Shown here piece by piece: positions 1 through 8,422 of a DNA stretch of 55,934 nucleotides. Each line of letters begins with the position of its first letter. Within the stretch, counting starts at the first letter, position 1. Position numbers and translations under genes: made by a program. This stretch comes from Chloroflexota bacterium (GTDB taxonomy: Bacteria; Chloroflexota; Dehalococcoidia; Lucifugimonadales; Lucifugimonadaceae): positions 1 through 55,934 of the forward strand of contig JAQCHZ010000018.1 in NCBI GenBank assembly GCA_027618835.1, read 5' to 3'. A model generated the notes under the pieces. The model was not told the DNA's origin, did not search any database, and worked only from the letters and a program-made list of their open reading frames with translations.

Positions 1-2
1 TG

Positions 3-1091
<1,089 letters not shown>

Positions 1092-1124
1092 GTTCTGGGG
1101 AACCTCCAGCGGATGCAATTCCGA

Positions 1125-1140
1125 CCCGACACTGAGTTCT
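1125..1140. repeat. Degraded terminal-repeat fragment (GTTCTG/CAGAAC family)
   Basis: The sequence CCCGACACTGAGTTCT matches the inner part of the 25-bp inverted repeat that bounds the element at 13193-13411. Its outer end is lost. It lies just after the truncated lipoprotein gene. Confidence 0.5.
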
Positions 1141-1282
1141 CAAGTAGGTGTGTGGGTCGAGTCTAAGAGAGGTATTGACCTGCCCCTGATAGCGTTACCA
1201 CTTATTATCTCGGATTCACGACCAGTTGAAGCCTGGGCATGATTGCCTCAGGTGTTGGTGAAATTTCAGTTGAATTCGAAAA

Positions 1283-2713
1283 TTATCGATTTATCTCGGC
1301 GGCCATATTGTTCAACATTTTTCGAAACACCAAGGCGTGTAGAGGATAGAGAGCTAACCAGTAAATGTACCCGCCCCATCCCTTCGGATTGAAAGAAACC
1401 GTATGTTCCAAAATAGATTCTTTAGCCGTTCCCTCATAAATATGTATGTCGAAAACTGCGTCTCCGGGTAAGCGCATTTCCGCAGAAAGTGTCATTCGGT
1501 TTTCGGATATTCTTTCAATTCGCCAAAAATCGAGAGTTTCGCCAACTCTCAAATGTTCAGATCGACCTTTTCTGATTCCCACTCCCCCGACTGCTCGATC
1601 GATCCACCCTCTTAGCGTCCATAACCAAGATTGCCAGAACCATCCGTAATCCCCGCCGATTCTGCTTGCTATTTGAAAAGCCGTATCAGGCTCTTTTCCT
1701 ACACGTCGCGTGCGTTTTTCCACAATCCTTATACCGACGTGACTCTTATAGTCATAGCTCTTACCTTTTTCGTCTAAAAAGCTGAAAGAGGATTCTTCTT
1801 CTTGGATGGTCGCTTCAATGGCAGCTCTGGTTCCTAATGGCTTTATACTAAATAGTTTTGAGGCTGTGTCCGAACTTACTACTGACCGGTGAACTGCGCT
1901 TTCAACAATCCTGCGTCCGATCTTGTAGTGCGCCGGAGTTACCAACTTGAGCCAGTGACTAGACAGTCTCGGAGTTACCACAGGAACAGGAATCATGAAC
2001 CTCCTGAGCCCTCTGACATCCGAATACATTTTCATTAAATCTTGATACCTGACTACATCTGCGCCTCCGATTTCAATCACCCTGCTAACGGGTTCAATCT
2101 CGAGCGCTGAAATCAAATAATCTTTCAAATCACTAGCTGAGATGGGCTGTAATTCTCCCCTAACCCACCTAGGAGTTACCATCACTGGCAGTCTTTCTAC
2201 TAGAGCCCTAACAGCCTCAAATGGCATACTTCCAGCACCAATTATCACGGAAGCTCTGAACTCGATGGTCGGTACCCCCGAGTCTTTCAGAATTTCACCC
2301 GTCCTGTGACGGCTCGACATGTGCTTTGAGTATTCTTTGTTTTTGGCCTGCGCTAAAGCGCCAAGAAAAATTATTCGCTTTATGCCCGCCTTGGCTGCAG
2401 CGGTTCCGAAATTCCTAGCACTCTGGGCTTCCAGTTCTTCGAAATCATCTGAATCGGCCATCGAATGTACTAGGTAATAAGCATCGTCTACGCCTTCCAT
2501 CGCTTTGGTAAGTGATTCCAAATTCGATGTGTCGCCATAGACAGCAGTAGCGTTACCCACAAGACTTTCATTTAGGGATTCTGGATGCCGGGTCATGCAT
2601 TTGATAACCCGGTATTTTCGTTGTAAATCGGGTAATAACAAGCCGCCTACATAGCCCGTTGCACCGGTCAACAATATCGTTTTATTTTCCAAATTTGATT
2701 CGTCTTCTACCAT
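1283..2713 (-). CDS. SDR-family NAD(P)-binding oxidoreductase with C-terminal DUF2867
   Basis: 476 aa. The N-terminal Rossmann fold carries the nucleotide-binding motif GATGYVGG (about residues 16-23) and resembles NmrA/YbjT-type atypical SDRs. The C-terminal third (about 330-476, GDYGWFWQSWLW to FNPKGWGGYIYW) matches DUF2867/DUF1990-like domains seen on these proteins. The start ATG has an AGAGGT ribosome site. It begins 34 bp after folE on the same strand, so the two are probably cotranscribed. Genes of this family recur beside folE and photolyases in light-induced clusters controlled by LitR/CarH; that link is from known gene neighbourhoods, not shown here. Substrate unknown. Confidence 0.85.
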   Translation of the reverse strand: MVEDESNLENKTILLTGATGYVGGLLLPDLQRKYRVIKCMTRHPESLNESLVGNATAVYGDTSNLESLTKAMEGVDDAYYLVHSMADSDDFEELEAQSARNFGTAAAKAGIKRIIFLGALAQAKNKEYSKHMSSRHRTGEILKDSGVPTIEFRASVIIGAGSMPFEAVRALVERLPVMVTPRWVRGELQPISASDLKDYLISALEIEPVSRVIEIGGADVVRYQDLMKMYSDVRGLRRFMIPVPVVTPRLSSHWLKLVTPAHYKIGRRIVESAVHRSVVSSDTASKLFSIKPLGTRAAIEATIQEEESSFSFLDEKGKSYDYKSHVGIRIVEKRTRRVGKEPDTAFQIASRIGGDYGWFWQSWLWTLRGWIDRAVGGVGIRKGRSEHLRVGETLDFWRIERISENRMTLSAEMRLPGDAVFDIHIYEGTAKESILEHTVSFNPKGWGGYIYWLALYPLHALVFRKMLNNMAAEINR

Positions 2714-2746
2714 GAGGATCAGTACCTCTTTTATCTCAAAGCGTAG

Positions 2747-3328
2747 TCATTGTTTATCAATTTGAATCTGCGTTAGAAATTCGGAGCGAAGCAAGCTGTC
2801 AGACCTGAGCGAACCGGTCATGAAATTTGTGGTCATAAGTGAATGCTGCTTACGCACCCCTCGAATGGTTGAACACATATGCGATCCTGTGAGAATCACC
2901 CCAACACCAAGCGGTTCGACAAGCGTCGATACAGTTTCAGCGATCTGCTTGGTCATTCGTTCTTGAATTTGCAGTCGCCGGGCGTACATGTCTACGATTC
3001 TAGGAATTTTTGACAAGCCGACCACTTTATTGTCAGGAACGTAGGCAACATGAGCTAACCCCGTGAATGGCAACATGTGGTGCTCGCACAAACTCTGAAA
3101 CTCTATGTTGGTGACCATCACCATTTGCCCGTGCTCGACGTCAAATAGTGCGCCGTTGAGCAATTCGGTCGGATCGACGTTGTATCCACTGAGAAGCTCT
3201 CCGTACATACGAGCCACTCTGTTAGGAGTTCCCACAAGGCCTTCCCTGGTTGGATCTTCACCGACCGCTTCCAGCACATCTAGTACAGCGCTTTCGATCG
3301 ATTCAATCCTTGTTTTATTTTGTATCAA
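2747..3328 (-). CDS. folE: GTP cyclohydrolase I (FolE)
   Basis: 193 aa, the normal length for the catalytic core. It converts GTP to 7,8-dihydroneopterin triphosphate, the first step of tetrahydrofolate and pterin synthesis, in the cytoplasm. Zinc ligands are visible as Cys81 and His84 ([10 protein letters not shown]) and Cys152 ([11 protein letters not shown]); the substrate region KQHSLMTT follows. The start is TTG at 3328, preceded 9 nt upstream by AGGAG, which decides it. It sits between the fasciclin gene and the DUF2867 reductase on the same strand. FolE is a recurrent member of CarH/LitR light-responsive clusters, which fits the divergent cobalamin-binding regulator about 2 kb away. 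Confidence 0.95.
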   Translation of the reverse strand: MIQNKTRIESIESAVLDVLEAVGEDPTREGLVGTPNRVARMYGELLSGYNVDPTELLNGALFDVEHGQMVMVTNIEFQSLCEHHMLPFTGLAHVAYVPDNKVVGLSKIPRIVDMYARRLQIQERMTKQIAETVSTLVEPLGVGVILTGSHMCSTIRGVRKQHSLMTTNFMTGSLRSDSLLRSEFLTQIQIDKQ

Positions 3329-3351
3329 CTAATTTCTCCTGTCAGGCTCGG

Positions 3352-3407
3352 ATAGGCCACCTGCATATGCCGTAGAAGTTATTTCTGGGACAATGCAGGT
3401 GGTCTAT
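3352..3407. promoter_or_regulatory. Long inverted repeat between fasciclin gene and folE
   Basis: Arms ATAGGCCACCTGCAT (3352-3366) and ATGCAGGTGGTCTAT (3393-3407) are complementary at 14 of 15 positions around a 26-nt loop. On the minus strand no U-tract follows, so it is not a standard intrinsic terminator for the fasciclin gene. It could process the transcript, attenuate expression into folE, or bind a protein. Confidence 0.55.
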
Positions 3408-3444
3408 GCTCCGGGCGTTATCTTATTTTTCTAGACGACTGAAG

Positions 3445-4896
3445 TTAGGGCAGAATCACAGCGTCGATCACGTGGATCACACCATTTGATCCGATGATGT
3501 CAGTGATGATCACTTTCGCACCGTCGATCATTACCGAGCCGTCGTTGACTGCAATAGTGACATCTTCACCTTGGAGTGTTGTAGCTGAGGTTAGCCCAAC
3601 TACCTGCTCTGCCAGTACTGATCCTGAAATAACGTGGTAGGTCAATACATCTGTCAGTGCAGGAATGTCCTCAAGCAGACCGGCCACTACACCATCAGGA
3701 AGAGCAGCGAAGGCGTCATCTGTCGGTGCGAACACGGTGAAAGGTCCGTCTCCAGAGAGTGTCTCAACCAGACCCGCTGCCTGAAGGGCAGTTACGAGCG
3801 TCCCAAATCGTCCGTCTTCGACAGCAATGTCAACGATGGTCTTAGATACCACCATAGAATCCATGGCATCTTCTGGCGTTGCCAACGAAGCTGCGATTGC
3901 GGAGGGCAGAATCACAGCGTCGATCACGTGGATCACACCGTTAGAACCGATAATATCGGTTATCAATACAGTGGCTCCATCGATCATCACATTCCCAATA
4001 GTGAGGGGTGGTCGATTCGGATCAATCACTTCGATCGTAACTTCTTCACCTTGAAGCGTAGCTGCTGAAGTCAATCCGACTAATGTCTCGGCAAGGACTG
4101 TTCCTGATACGACGTGGTAAGTAAGAACCTCTGTCAAACTTGGAATATCTTCTAGAAGCCCGGCAACGACGCCGTCTGGTAACGCTGCGAAAGCGTCGTC
4201 AGTTGGAGCGAATACGGTGAACGGTCCTTCACCTGAAAGCGTAGAAACCAGATCTGCTGCTTGTAGGGCAGCCACAAGAGTTTCAAAACGTCCGTCTTCA
4301 ACGGCTATGTCTACGATAGTTTTTGTTGCTTCTGGACTCGAAAGCGAAGCAGCGATTTCTGTTGGCAGTATCACTGAATCTATAACATGAATTACACCGT
4401 TAGAACCGATAATATCGGTTATCACTACTGTGGCTCCATCGATCTTCACACTCCCATCGATCACTTCGATCGTAACCTCTTCACCTTGAAGCGTAGCTGC
4501 TGAAGTCAATCCGACTACTGTCTCGGCAAGGACTGTTCCTGATACGACGTGGTAAGTAAGAACCTCTGTCAAACTTGGAATATCTTCTAGAAGCCCGGCA
4601 ACGACGCCGTCTGGTAACGCTGCGAAAGCGTCGTCAGTTGGAGCGAACACGGTGAACGGGCCTTCACCTGAAAGCGTAGAAACCAGATCTGCTGCTTGTA
4701 GGGCAGCCACAAGAGTTTCAAAACGTCCGTCTTCAACGGCTATGTCTACGATAGTTTTTGTTACTCCCATCGGCTGCTGCGTTGGCATCGGTGATGTCGT
4801 CGCGACAACATCCGGTGTCGTCTCCTCGTCTGAGGAACAAGCAACCAGAACCATTGTGATGGCTCCGATCAATAAGAGAGCTCCGAACTTTTTCAT
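3445..4896 (-). CDS. Lipoprotein with three fasciclin (FAS1) domains
   Basis: 483 aa from the ATG at 4896, chosen over an upstream in-frame start because GGAG lies 8 nt before it and a clean signal peptide follows (lipobox LVAC, then SSDE). Three FAS1 domains follow, each opening with [13 protein letters not shown], with a central [19 protein letters not shown] and ending [15 protein letters not shown]. Domains 1 and 2 are almost identical even at DNA level across about 290 bp (near 4050-4340 and 4480-4770), showing a recent internal duplication or gene conversion; domain 3 is more diverged. Domain 2 has a short [10 protein letters not shown] insert. FAS1 proteins are extracellular adhesion modules. 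It lies in the minus-strand set upstream of folE. Confidence 0.9.
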   Translation of the reverse strand: MKKFGALLLIGAITMVLVACSSDEETTPDVVATTSPMPTQQPMGVTKTIVDIAVEDGRFETLVAALQAADLVSTLSGEGPFTVFAPTDDAFAALPDGVVAGLLEDIPSLTEVLTYHVVSGTVLAETVVGLTSAATLQGEEVTIEVIDGSVKIDGATVVITDIIGSNGVIHVIDSVILPTEIAASLSSPEATKTIVDIAVEDGRFETLVAALQAADLVSTLSGEGPFTVFAPTDDAFAALPDGVVAGLLEDIPSLTEVLTYHVVSGTVLAETLVGLTSAATLQGEEVTIEVIDPNRPPLTIGNVMIDGATVLITDIIGSNGVIHVIDAVILPSAIAASLATPEDAMDSMVVSKTIVDIAVEDGRFGTLVTALQAAGLVETLSGDGPFTVFAPTDDAFAALPDGVVAGLLEDIPALTDVLTYHVISGSVLAEQVVGLTSATTLQGEDVTIAVNDGSVMIDGAKVIITDIIGSNGVIHVIDAVILP

Positions 4897-4953
4897 AATC
4901 GTTCTCCGTTTTGTGAATAATTTTCTATGTGCCAACTGCTAAAAATATAGCTT

Positions 4954-5100
4954 TTAGGGAATGGCGTTTTCTTGTTCTATTGAGTTATTGATGTAAACCG
5001 TGTAAGCACAGTTGACACATTTTTTTTCGGGACCGTCAAGGCCTTCATGTTCATACACAGAACCGTCGAGGCATTTGGGGCACGATTTGAAACTAAGCAT
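4954..5100 (-). CDS. Small zinc-ribbon protein, 48 aa
   Basis: A short ORF from ATG 5100 with an AAAGGA ribosome site 7 nt upstream. It contains two metal-binding knuckles, CPKC near the start and CVNC about 27 residues later, separated by an acidic stretch, so it probably binds one zinc. The C-terminus is polar. It lies between the DUF378 peptide and the fasciclin gene on the same strand, with 18-nt and 57-nt gaps, consistent with one transcription unit. An AT-rich hairpin (CTAAAA/TTTTAG, about 4939-4957) overlaps its stop. No function can be assigned. Confidence 0.65.
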   Translation of the reverse strand: MLSFKSCPKCLDGSVYEHEGLDGPEKKCVNCAYTVYINNSIEQENAIP

Positions 5101-5118
5101 TAGTGTCCTTTCGTCCAA

Positions 5119-5241
5119 CTACGGCCGGGGGGGTTGGAGGAAACTCCCCCCGACCAAGTCGAATTTGAACAGGCCAATCAAGCCCAAGTTCAGCGCACCA
5201 CCAACTGCCAAGACGATTCCTGCGATATATAGATTTTCCAT
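5119..5241 (-). CDS. Short DUF378-like membrane peptide, 40 aa
   Basis: From ATG 5241 with GGAG just upstream. MENLYIAGIVLAVGGALNLG and the following GLIGLFKFDLVGG match the first hydrophobic half of DUF378 proteins, which normally have a second membrane helix. Here the reading frame ends after QPPRP in a C-rich tract, so the second helix is missing. Either this is a one-helix variant or a homopolymer frameshift removed the end. It is the promoter-proximal gene of the minus-strand set and faces the cobalamin regulator across about 145 bp. Confidence 0.55.
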   Translation of the reverse strand: MENLYIAGIVLAVGGALNLGLIGLFKFDLVGGSFLQPPRP

Positions 5242-5306
5242 TTTATTCTCCGGTAATTTTCCGGACTGTTTACGGGTTGAAGCAGTCTGGGTTAGGTAGT
5301 AAAAAC

Positions 5307-5376
5307 CACATTCTAAGAAATGTGATTGATATATGCTACACATTGATTGTTGTTGTGTAAAGTCGACGTTTGTGTA
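5307..5376. promoter_or_regulatory. Candidate operator region between regulator and divergent operon
   Basis: Three TGTGTA-type half-sites start at exact 17-bp steps: TACACA (5337, inverted), TGTGTA (5354) and TGTGTA (5371). The first two form an inverted repeat with an 11-bp spacer. A further inverted repeat CACATT...AATGTG lies at 5307-5324. The region is AT-rich and separates the divergent genes. Regular half-site spacing suggests cooperative binding by the adjacent regulator; that is inference. Confidence 0.55.
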
Positions 5377-5387
5377 AAATAGTGGGT

Positions 5388-6290
5388 ATGAGTCAAGAAT
5401 ATTCTGTCAAGCCAAAAAAGAACGAACTGTCCAAAACACGAGGTGGCCTGCTACATGCGTTAATAGAAGGGGATCAACTAACTGCCTCACGTCTAGTCAA
5501 CACTGCCATCTCTGAACGCTGGGAGCCTTCAAGCGTGTATGTGCACCTCATTGGGCATTGCTTGGCAGAGATCGGTGCAAGATGGCATGCTGGCGATCTT
5601 GCAATTGCCACGGAACACCGAGCGACTCAGATGGCACTTCGCCTGCTAGGAAATGCGCAACAGGCTTACGTCAACGGCAAGAGGGTTGGCCGCCGTGCCG
5701 TCATCACATCAGTAGAGGGTGACACCCACCTAATTGGCGGGTTGACTTTCGCGGATCTACTGCGATTTGAAGGTTGGGATGTTGACTTTCTCGGAGCGGA
5801 TACGCCAACCGATGCACTGGTTGAATTGGTCGAAAAAGATTCGCCTGACCTAGTGGGGCTCTCAGTGACGGTAGAAAAATTTATCCCAAATGTATCTAAG
5901 ACAGTTAGGGCTGTTAAGCGGCTGCAAAATCCTCCAGTTATCGTCGTCGGTGGCGAGCTTATGGCTAATAATCCAATCTTGGAAGCTGATTTCTGTAGCG
6001 AAGACGCGGTGAAGGCTGTCGACTGGGTCCAGAAGCACTTTGATCTGAACGAGTCTTCGGTGACTCTCGAGGTGCTGCTCTCGGATCTTGGCGAACGAAT
6101 TCGGAGGTTGCGAAAAGATCGGGGATTGAGTCAACAAGGGCTCGCGTCGCAAGCGAACGTAGATCGCAGCTACTTGAGCGCCGTCGAAAACGGAAAACAA
6201 AATGTAAGCTTTGCGACGCTCAAAGGCATTTCTGATGCACTGGACGTAGGTATCGCTGAGCTCATATCAAAAGAGTGGCCGTTCGGATAA
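5388..6290 (+). CDS. Cobalamin-binding (CarH-like) photosensor fused to a C-terminal XRE helix-turn-helix
   Basis: 300 aa from ATG 5388; a TTG at 5370 is in frame but lies within the half-site region. Residues about 15-95 form the four-helix B12-cap domain, with Trp66-His67 and the Wx9EH motif (Trp66, Glu76, His77). Residues about 100-215 are the Rossmann B12-binding domain with Asp112-x-His114-x-x-Gly117. In Thermus CarH the equivalent residues hold adenosylcobalamin and sense light (Trp131, His132, Glu141-His142, His177). CarH and LitR carry an N-terminal MerR helix-turn-helix; here the DNA-binding part is instead a C-terminal Cro/C1 (XRE) domain (about 233-295, GLSQQGLASQANVDRSYLSA). It is divergent from the folE set, which it probably controls in response to light or B12. 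Confidence 0.88.
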   Translation: MSQEYSVKPKKNELSKTRGGLLHALIEGDQLTASRLVNTAISERWEPSSVYVHLIGHCLAEIGARWHAGDLAIATEHRATQMALRLLGNAQQAYVNGKRVGRRAVITSVEGDTHLIGGLTFADLLRFEGWDVDFLGADTPTDALVELVEKDSPDLVGLSVTVEKFIPNVSKTVRAVKRLQNPPVIVVGGELMANNPILEADFCSEDAVKAVDWVQKHFDLNESSVTLEVLLSDLGERIRRLRKDRGLSQQGLASQANVDRSYLSAVENGKQNVSFATLKGISDALDVGIAELISKEWPFG

Positions 6291-6711
6291 AGCAGCTGAT
6301 TCGAACGTTTTCGCTTGGGAAGCCGATAGTGGAGGGCTTAGAGTACAGAGGGCGATACTTAACGGTTCTGTCAGAACTCAGCGTAAAAGACCAAATCCGA
6401 TCCAAATTCTGCCGTGAATATCGATGCTTTCGTTCTCAATACATTAACGTCAGATGCCAATTTTAAGGTTGAAAACCTGGTTGAGCGCTGAGTTCTGACC
6501 GACCGACCATAATCGAATCCATAAGTTAGCAAATTCACACCAAAATAAGCCTGCAACAGCGTCTGCCCAACATTTCTCTTATGCCAAATTTAATTTGGTT
6601 ATATCAGGTCTCTGTACAGTCTCTAATATAAGATACTTCAGAGCTATTTCGTCTAACGACGGTAAGCACGTTTGTTTGCCAAGACGTATTTGAAAATTCA
6701 GGAAAATATAG
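6291..6711. other. Intergenic stretch between regulator and GYD gene
   Basis: About 420 bp without a supported gene. It holds the small inverted-repeat element listed at 6364-6500. The rest is AT-rich; short overlapping ORFs show no recognisable domain and span the repeat ends, so none is called. Confidence 0.6.
6364..6500. mobile_element. Miniature inverted-repeat element
   Basis: The left end GGTTCTGTCAGAACTCAGCG (6364-6383) is matched in inverse at 6483-6500 (CGCTGAGTTCTGAC shared over 14 bp). The internal 100 bp is AT-rich with no coding. The end sequence is the same family as the ends of the elements at 8917-9223 and 13193-13411, so this looks like a non-autonomous derivative. Confidence 0.6.
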
Positions 6712-7038
6712 ATGACACAGTACTTGTATCAGGCTGCATACACACCCGAGTCGCTAGCTGCACAAATGAAGAACCCGGTAGACCGTCTCGCACAAGTCGG
6801 CGCGTTGATGGAACAGTCAGTCGGTGTAAAGATAATCGGTGGCGGTTTCTCGTTTGGGGATTATGACATCGCCGTAATCCTAGAGGCTGATAATGATGCA
6901 ACTGCTGCTGCTGTAGCAATTGCGATCGCTGCTGGCGGCGCAATTCAGTCGGCAAAAACTACACCACTGCTAAGTGGTGACGAGTGGATTGCTGCGATGA
7001 CAACGGCATCCAAGATCAAGTACACACCTGCCAAGTAA
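6712..7038 (+). CDS. GYD domain-containing protein
   Basis: 108 aa. Begins MTQYLYQAAYTPES and keeps the family's core FSFGDYDIAVILEADND, followed by an Ala-rich helix and a short C-terminus. GYD proteins are small cytoplasmic ferredoxin-fold proteins of unknown function. The start ATG has AGGAAA upstream. It stands alone with its own terminator at 7068. The length is normal for the family. Confidence 0.85.
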   Translation: MTQYLYQAAYTPESLAAQMKNPVDRLAQVGALMEQSVGVKIIGGGFSFGDYDIAVILEADNDATAAAVAIAIAAGGAIQSAKTTPLLSGDEWIAAMTTASKIKYTPAK

Positions 7039-7067
7039 GAAGTATATGAAAAAAACAGGTAATCATT

Positions 7068-7104
7068 AGCCCTTCGCATGTTGTAGCGAAGGGCTTTTTT
7101 GTTT
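7068..7104 (+). terminator. Rho-independent terminator after the GYD gene
   Basis: A perfect 10-bp stem AGCCCTTCGC/GCGAAGGGCT with an 8-nt loop is followed by a run of T. It lies 30 bp downstream of the GYD stop codon. Confidence 0.9.
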
Positions 7105-7128
7105 CAGAAAGATGGTGAAATGTTGACA

Positions 7129-7150
7129 GGTTCTGTCAGAACTTAGCACG
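7129..7150. repeat. Solitary transposon-end sequence
   Basis: GGTTCTGTCAGAACTTAGCA matches the family end sequence. No partner was seen in the next 800 bp, so it is a relic end. Confidence 0.5.
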
Positions 7151-7352
7151 ACCATGAAACGCAGCCAAACTGAATAGATAATCAATCCATGGATTGGACC
7201 TGACCGCTCAATCATTAGAGTCGACCAATTGTCGGCGAAGGTTTCGGGGTTGTGGGCGAAGCTGTTGCTCTTGTGAGACTGCTTGGATAAGTGTTCATCC
7301 CCGCCACCCTCACATCCTGATATAGCAAGGTGCGGGCTTGATCGATCACTAC

Positions 7353-7715
7353 TCAGGAAGCCTCACGGAACAAGAACGCTATTCGACCTCGATGTTTGGC
7401 GAACAAACGGTAGAACGGTTCTAGAAGCATGCTGGCGAATCGCTTTTTGCATATCCTGCCTAGAAATCCTGAGAAGCCTCCGGTACAGCTGACGATCAAT
7501 GAAATCGCCTGCGCACCGTAGAAGACCGCACCATTACCATCGACTGCAACAATTGTGCGGGCAGCCTTTGTGGGATCTATTTCAGGTGAAACTGCATGGA
7601 CCGACTCTCGGTCATTTGGATGAAAATCCACTTTTCCATTCAGATCGTTCCGCTGTACCCAGCGAATAAACGCCCGTCACACAGCACATAATGCGTCGTA
7701 TAAAGCGATCACCAT
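7353..7715 (-). CDS. DCC-family (DUF393) thiol-disulfide oxidoreductase, candidate selenoprotein (TGA at codon 13)
   Basis: 120 aa read through one TGA (7677-7679). From ATG 7715, with GGGAG about 6 nt upstream, it reads LYDALCAV-TGA-RAFIRWVQRND and then an uninterrupted DUF393 domain (TIVAVDGNGAVFYGAQAI, a Phe/Leu-rich helix, AKHRGRIAFLF). DCC proteins begin YDGxCxxC; the TGA falls exactly on the second cysteine of the pair, giving CxxU. Seventeen nt after the TGA the mRNA forms a 7-bp stem with a GGUA loop, as expected for a bacterial SECIS. There are no frameshifts. Likely role: cytoplasmic redox reactions on disulfides. The alternative is a nonsense-mutated pseudogene; the exact position and stem-loop argue against it. 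No sel genes lie in the window. Confidence 0.75.
7649..7666 (-). promoter_or_regulatory. Candidate SECIS stem-loop in the DCC gene
   Basis: On the mRNA the arms UUCGCUG and CAGCGGA pair over 7 bp (one G-U) around the loop GGUA. The loop starts 17 nt after the UGA and opens with GG, both within the accepted ranges for bacterial SECIS elements. Confidence 0.65.
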
Positions 7716-8022
7716 ATTTCTCCCATCCAGCTTTTTGTAATTGTCCTGTTAGAGCATCATATTTCAGAGTCGTTATCTCTACGCAAATAACTACTATTTT
7801 CCAGCAACTCCCTAGCTCTTCCCAAATTAGCCGGTAATCGGACGCAAAAAATGTTCTAGCCAGTTCATTGCCAAAACCATAGCGGCGCGTATGGGTTATC
7901 CGCATCACATGGATACCCGCTACTGCCGATAACCCATACGCTCCATGTGGATACGCTCTGTGGCTTCATAATTGAGCCACATGAATTTGGAATTACTTAG
8001 TAGAAATTAGTAATCTCGACGA
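7716..8022. other. Intergenic stretch with a strong inverted repeat
   Basis: About 300 bp upstream of the DCC gene and of the small plus-strand ORF. It contains the 14-bp inverted repeat at 7887-7941. A minus-strand reading frame across 7716-7908 shows no domain and is not called. Confidence 0.5.
7887..7941. repeat. 14-bp perfect inverted repeat
   Basis: GCGTATGGGTTATC (7887-7900) and GATAACCCATACGC (7928-7941) are perfect complements with a 27-nt spacer. The related strings CATGGATACC and CATGTGGATACG flank the right arm. There is no T-run. It could be an operator, a transposon end or an RNA hairpin. Confidence 0.5.
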
Positions 8023-8265
8023 ATGGACAACACATCTACTGAAATTACGCTGTCTCGTAGGACTCTATTACGAATCGCTTCCTTGCTTACCGACCCTGAA
8101 CGAAGCAATCAGGAATGTCTGGTCGAAGCACAAGCACTGAGGCGGACACTGGTACACATAAATGAGGCTCGATCACCTGCGGGGCCACTAGTCGTTGCCA
8201 CCGCACTGGTCCTCCGGGCGAGCAGGCATAGGAACTGGAGGTTGAGATGCCTGATCCCTAAGTAG
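8023..8265 (+). CDS. Hypothetical protein, 80 aa
   Basis: ATG start, with no clear ribosome site. The first 50 residues are helical and polar (SRRTLLRIASLLTDPERSNQ); the end is basic. No recognised domain. It may be a genuine small gene or chance, and it lies between two minus-strand redox genes. Confidence 0.25.
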   Translation: MDNTSTEITLSRRTLLRIASLLTDPERSNQECLVEAQALRRTLVHINEARSPAGPLVVATALVLRASRHRNWRLRCLIPK

Positions 8266-8422
8266 CCACCCCCAGAAAACTGCCCGCCATCAAGCCCGGT
8301 GCGTTTGCTGTAAAGAGTAGGCGTGAGCAATCTAGATAAGAACGTGAGACCCCGATATCTAACTTGGACTACTTATTCTATTTCGATGGGCGGTGCGTTC
8401 AAATTGTCTGGAGCAATAATTA

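Noticed and set aside
3352-3407. Intrinsic terminator of the fasciclin gene
   Set aside because: No U-run follows the stem on the minus strand; listed as an inverted repeat of unknown role.
7353-7690. The DCC gene as a simple pseudogene with its CxxC region deleted
   Set aside because: One continuous frame from ATG 7715 gives LYDALCAV-TGA-RAFIRWV with no shift, so nothing is deleted; only the Cys codon is TGA.
7612-7908. Minus-strand ORF of 98 codons upstream of the DCC gene
   Set aside because: It overlaps the DCC start in another frame, has no recognisable domain and lies across the inverted repeat.
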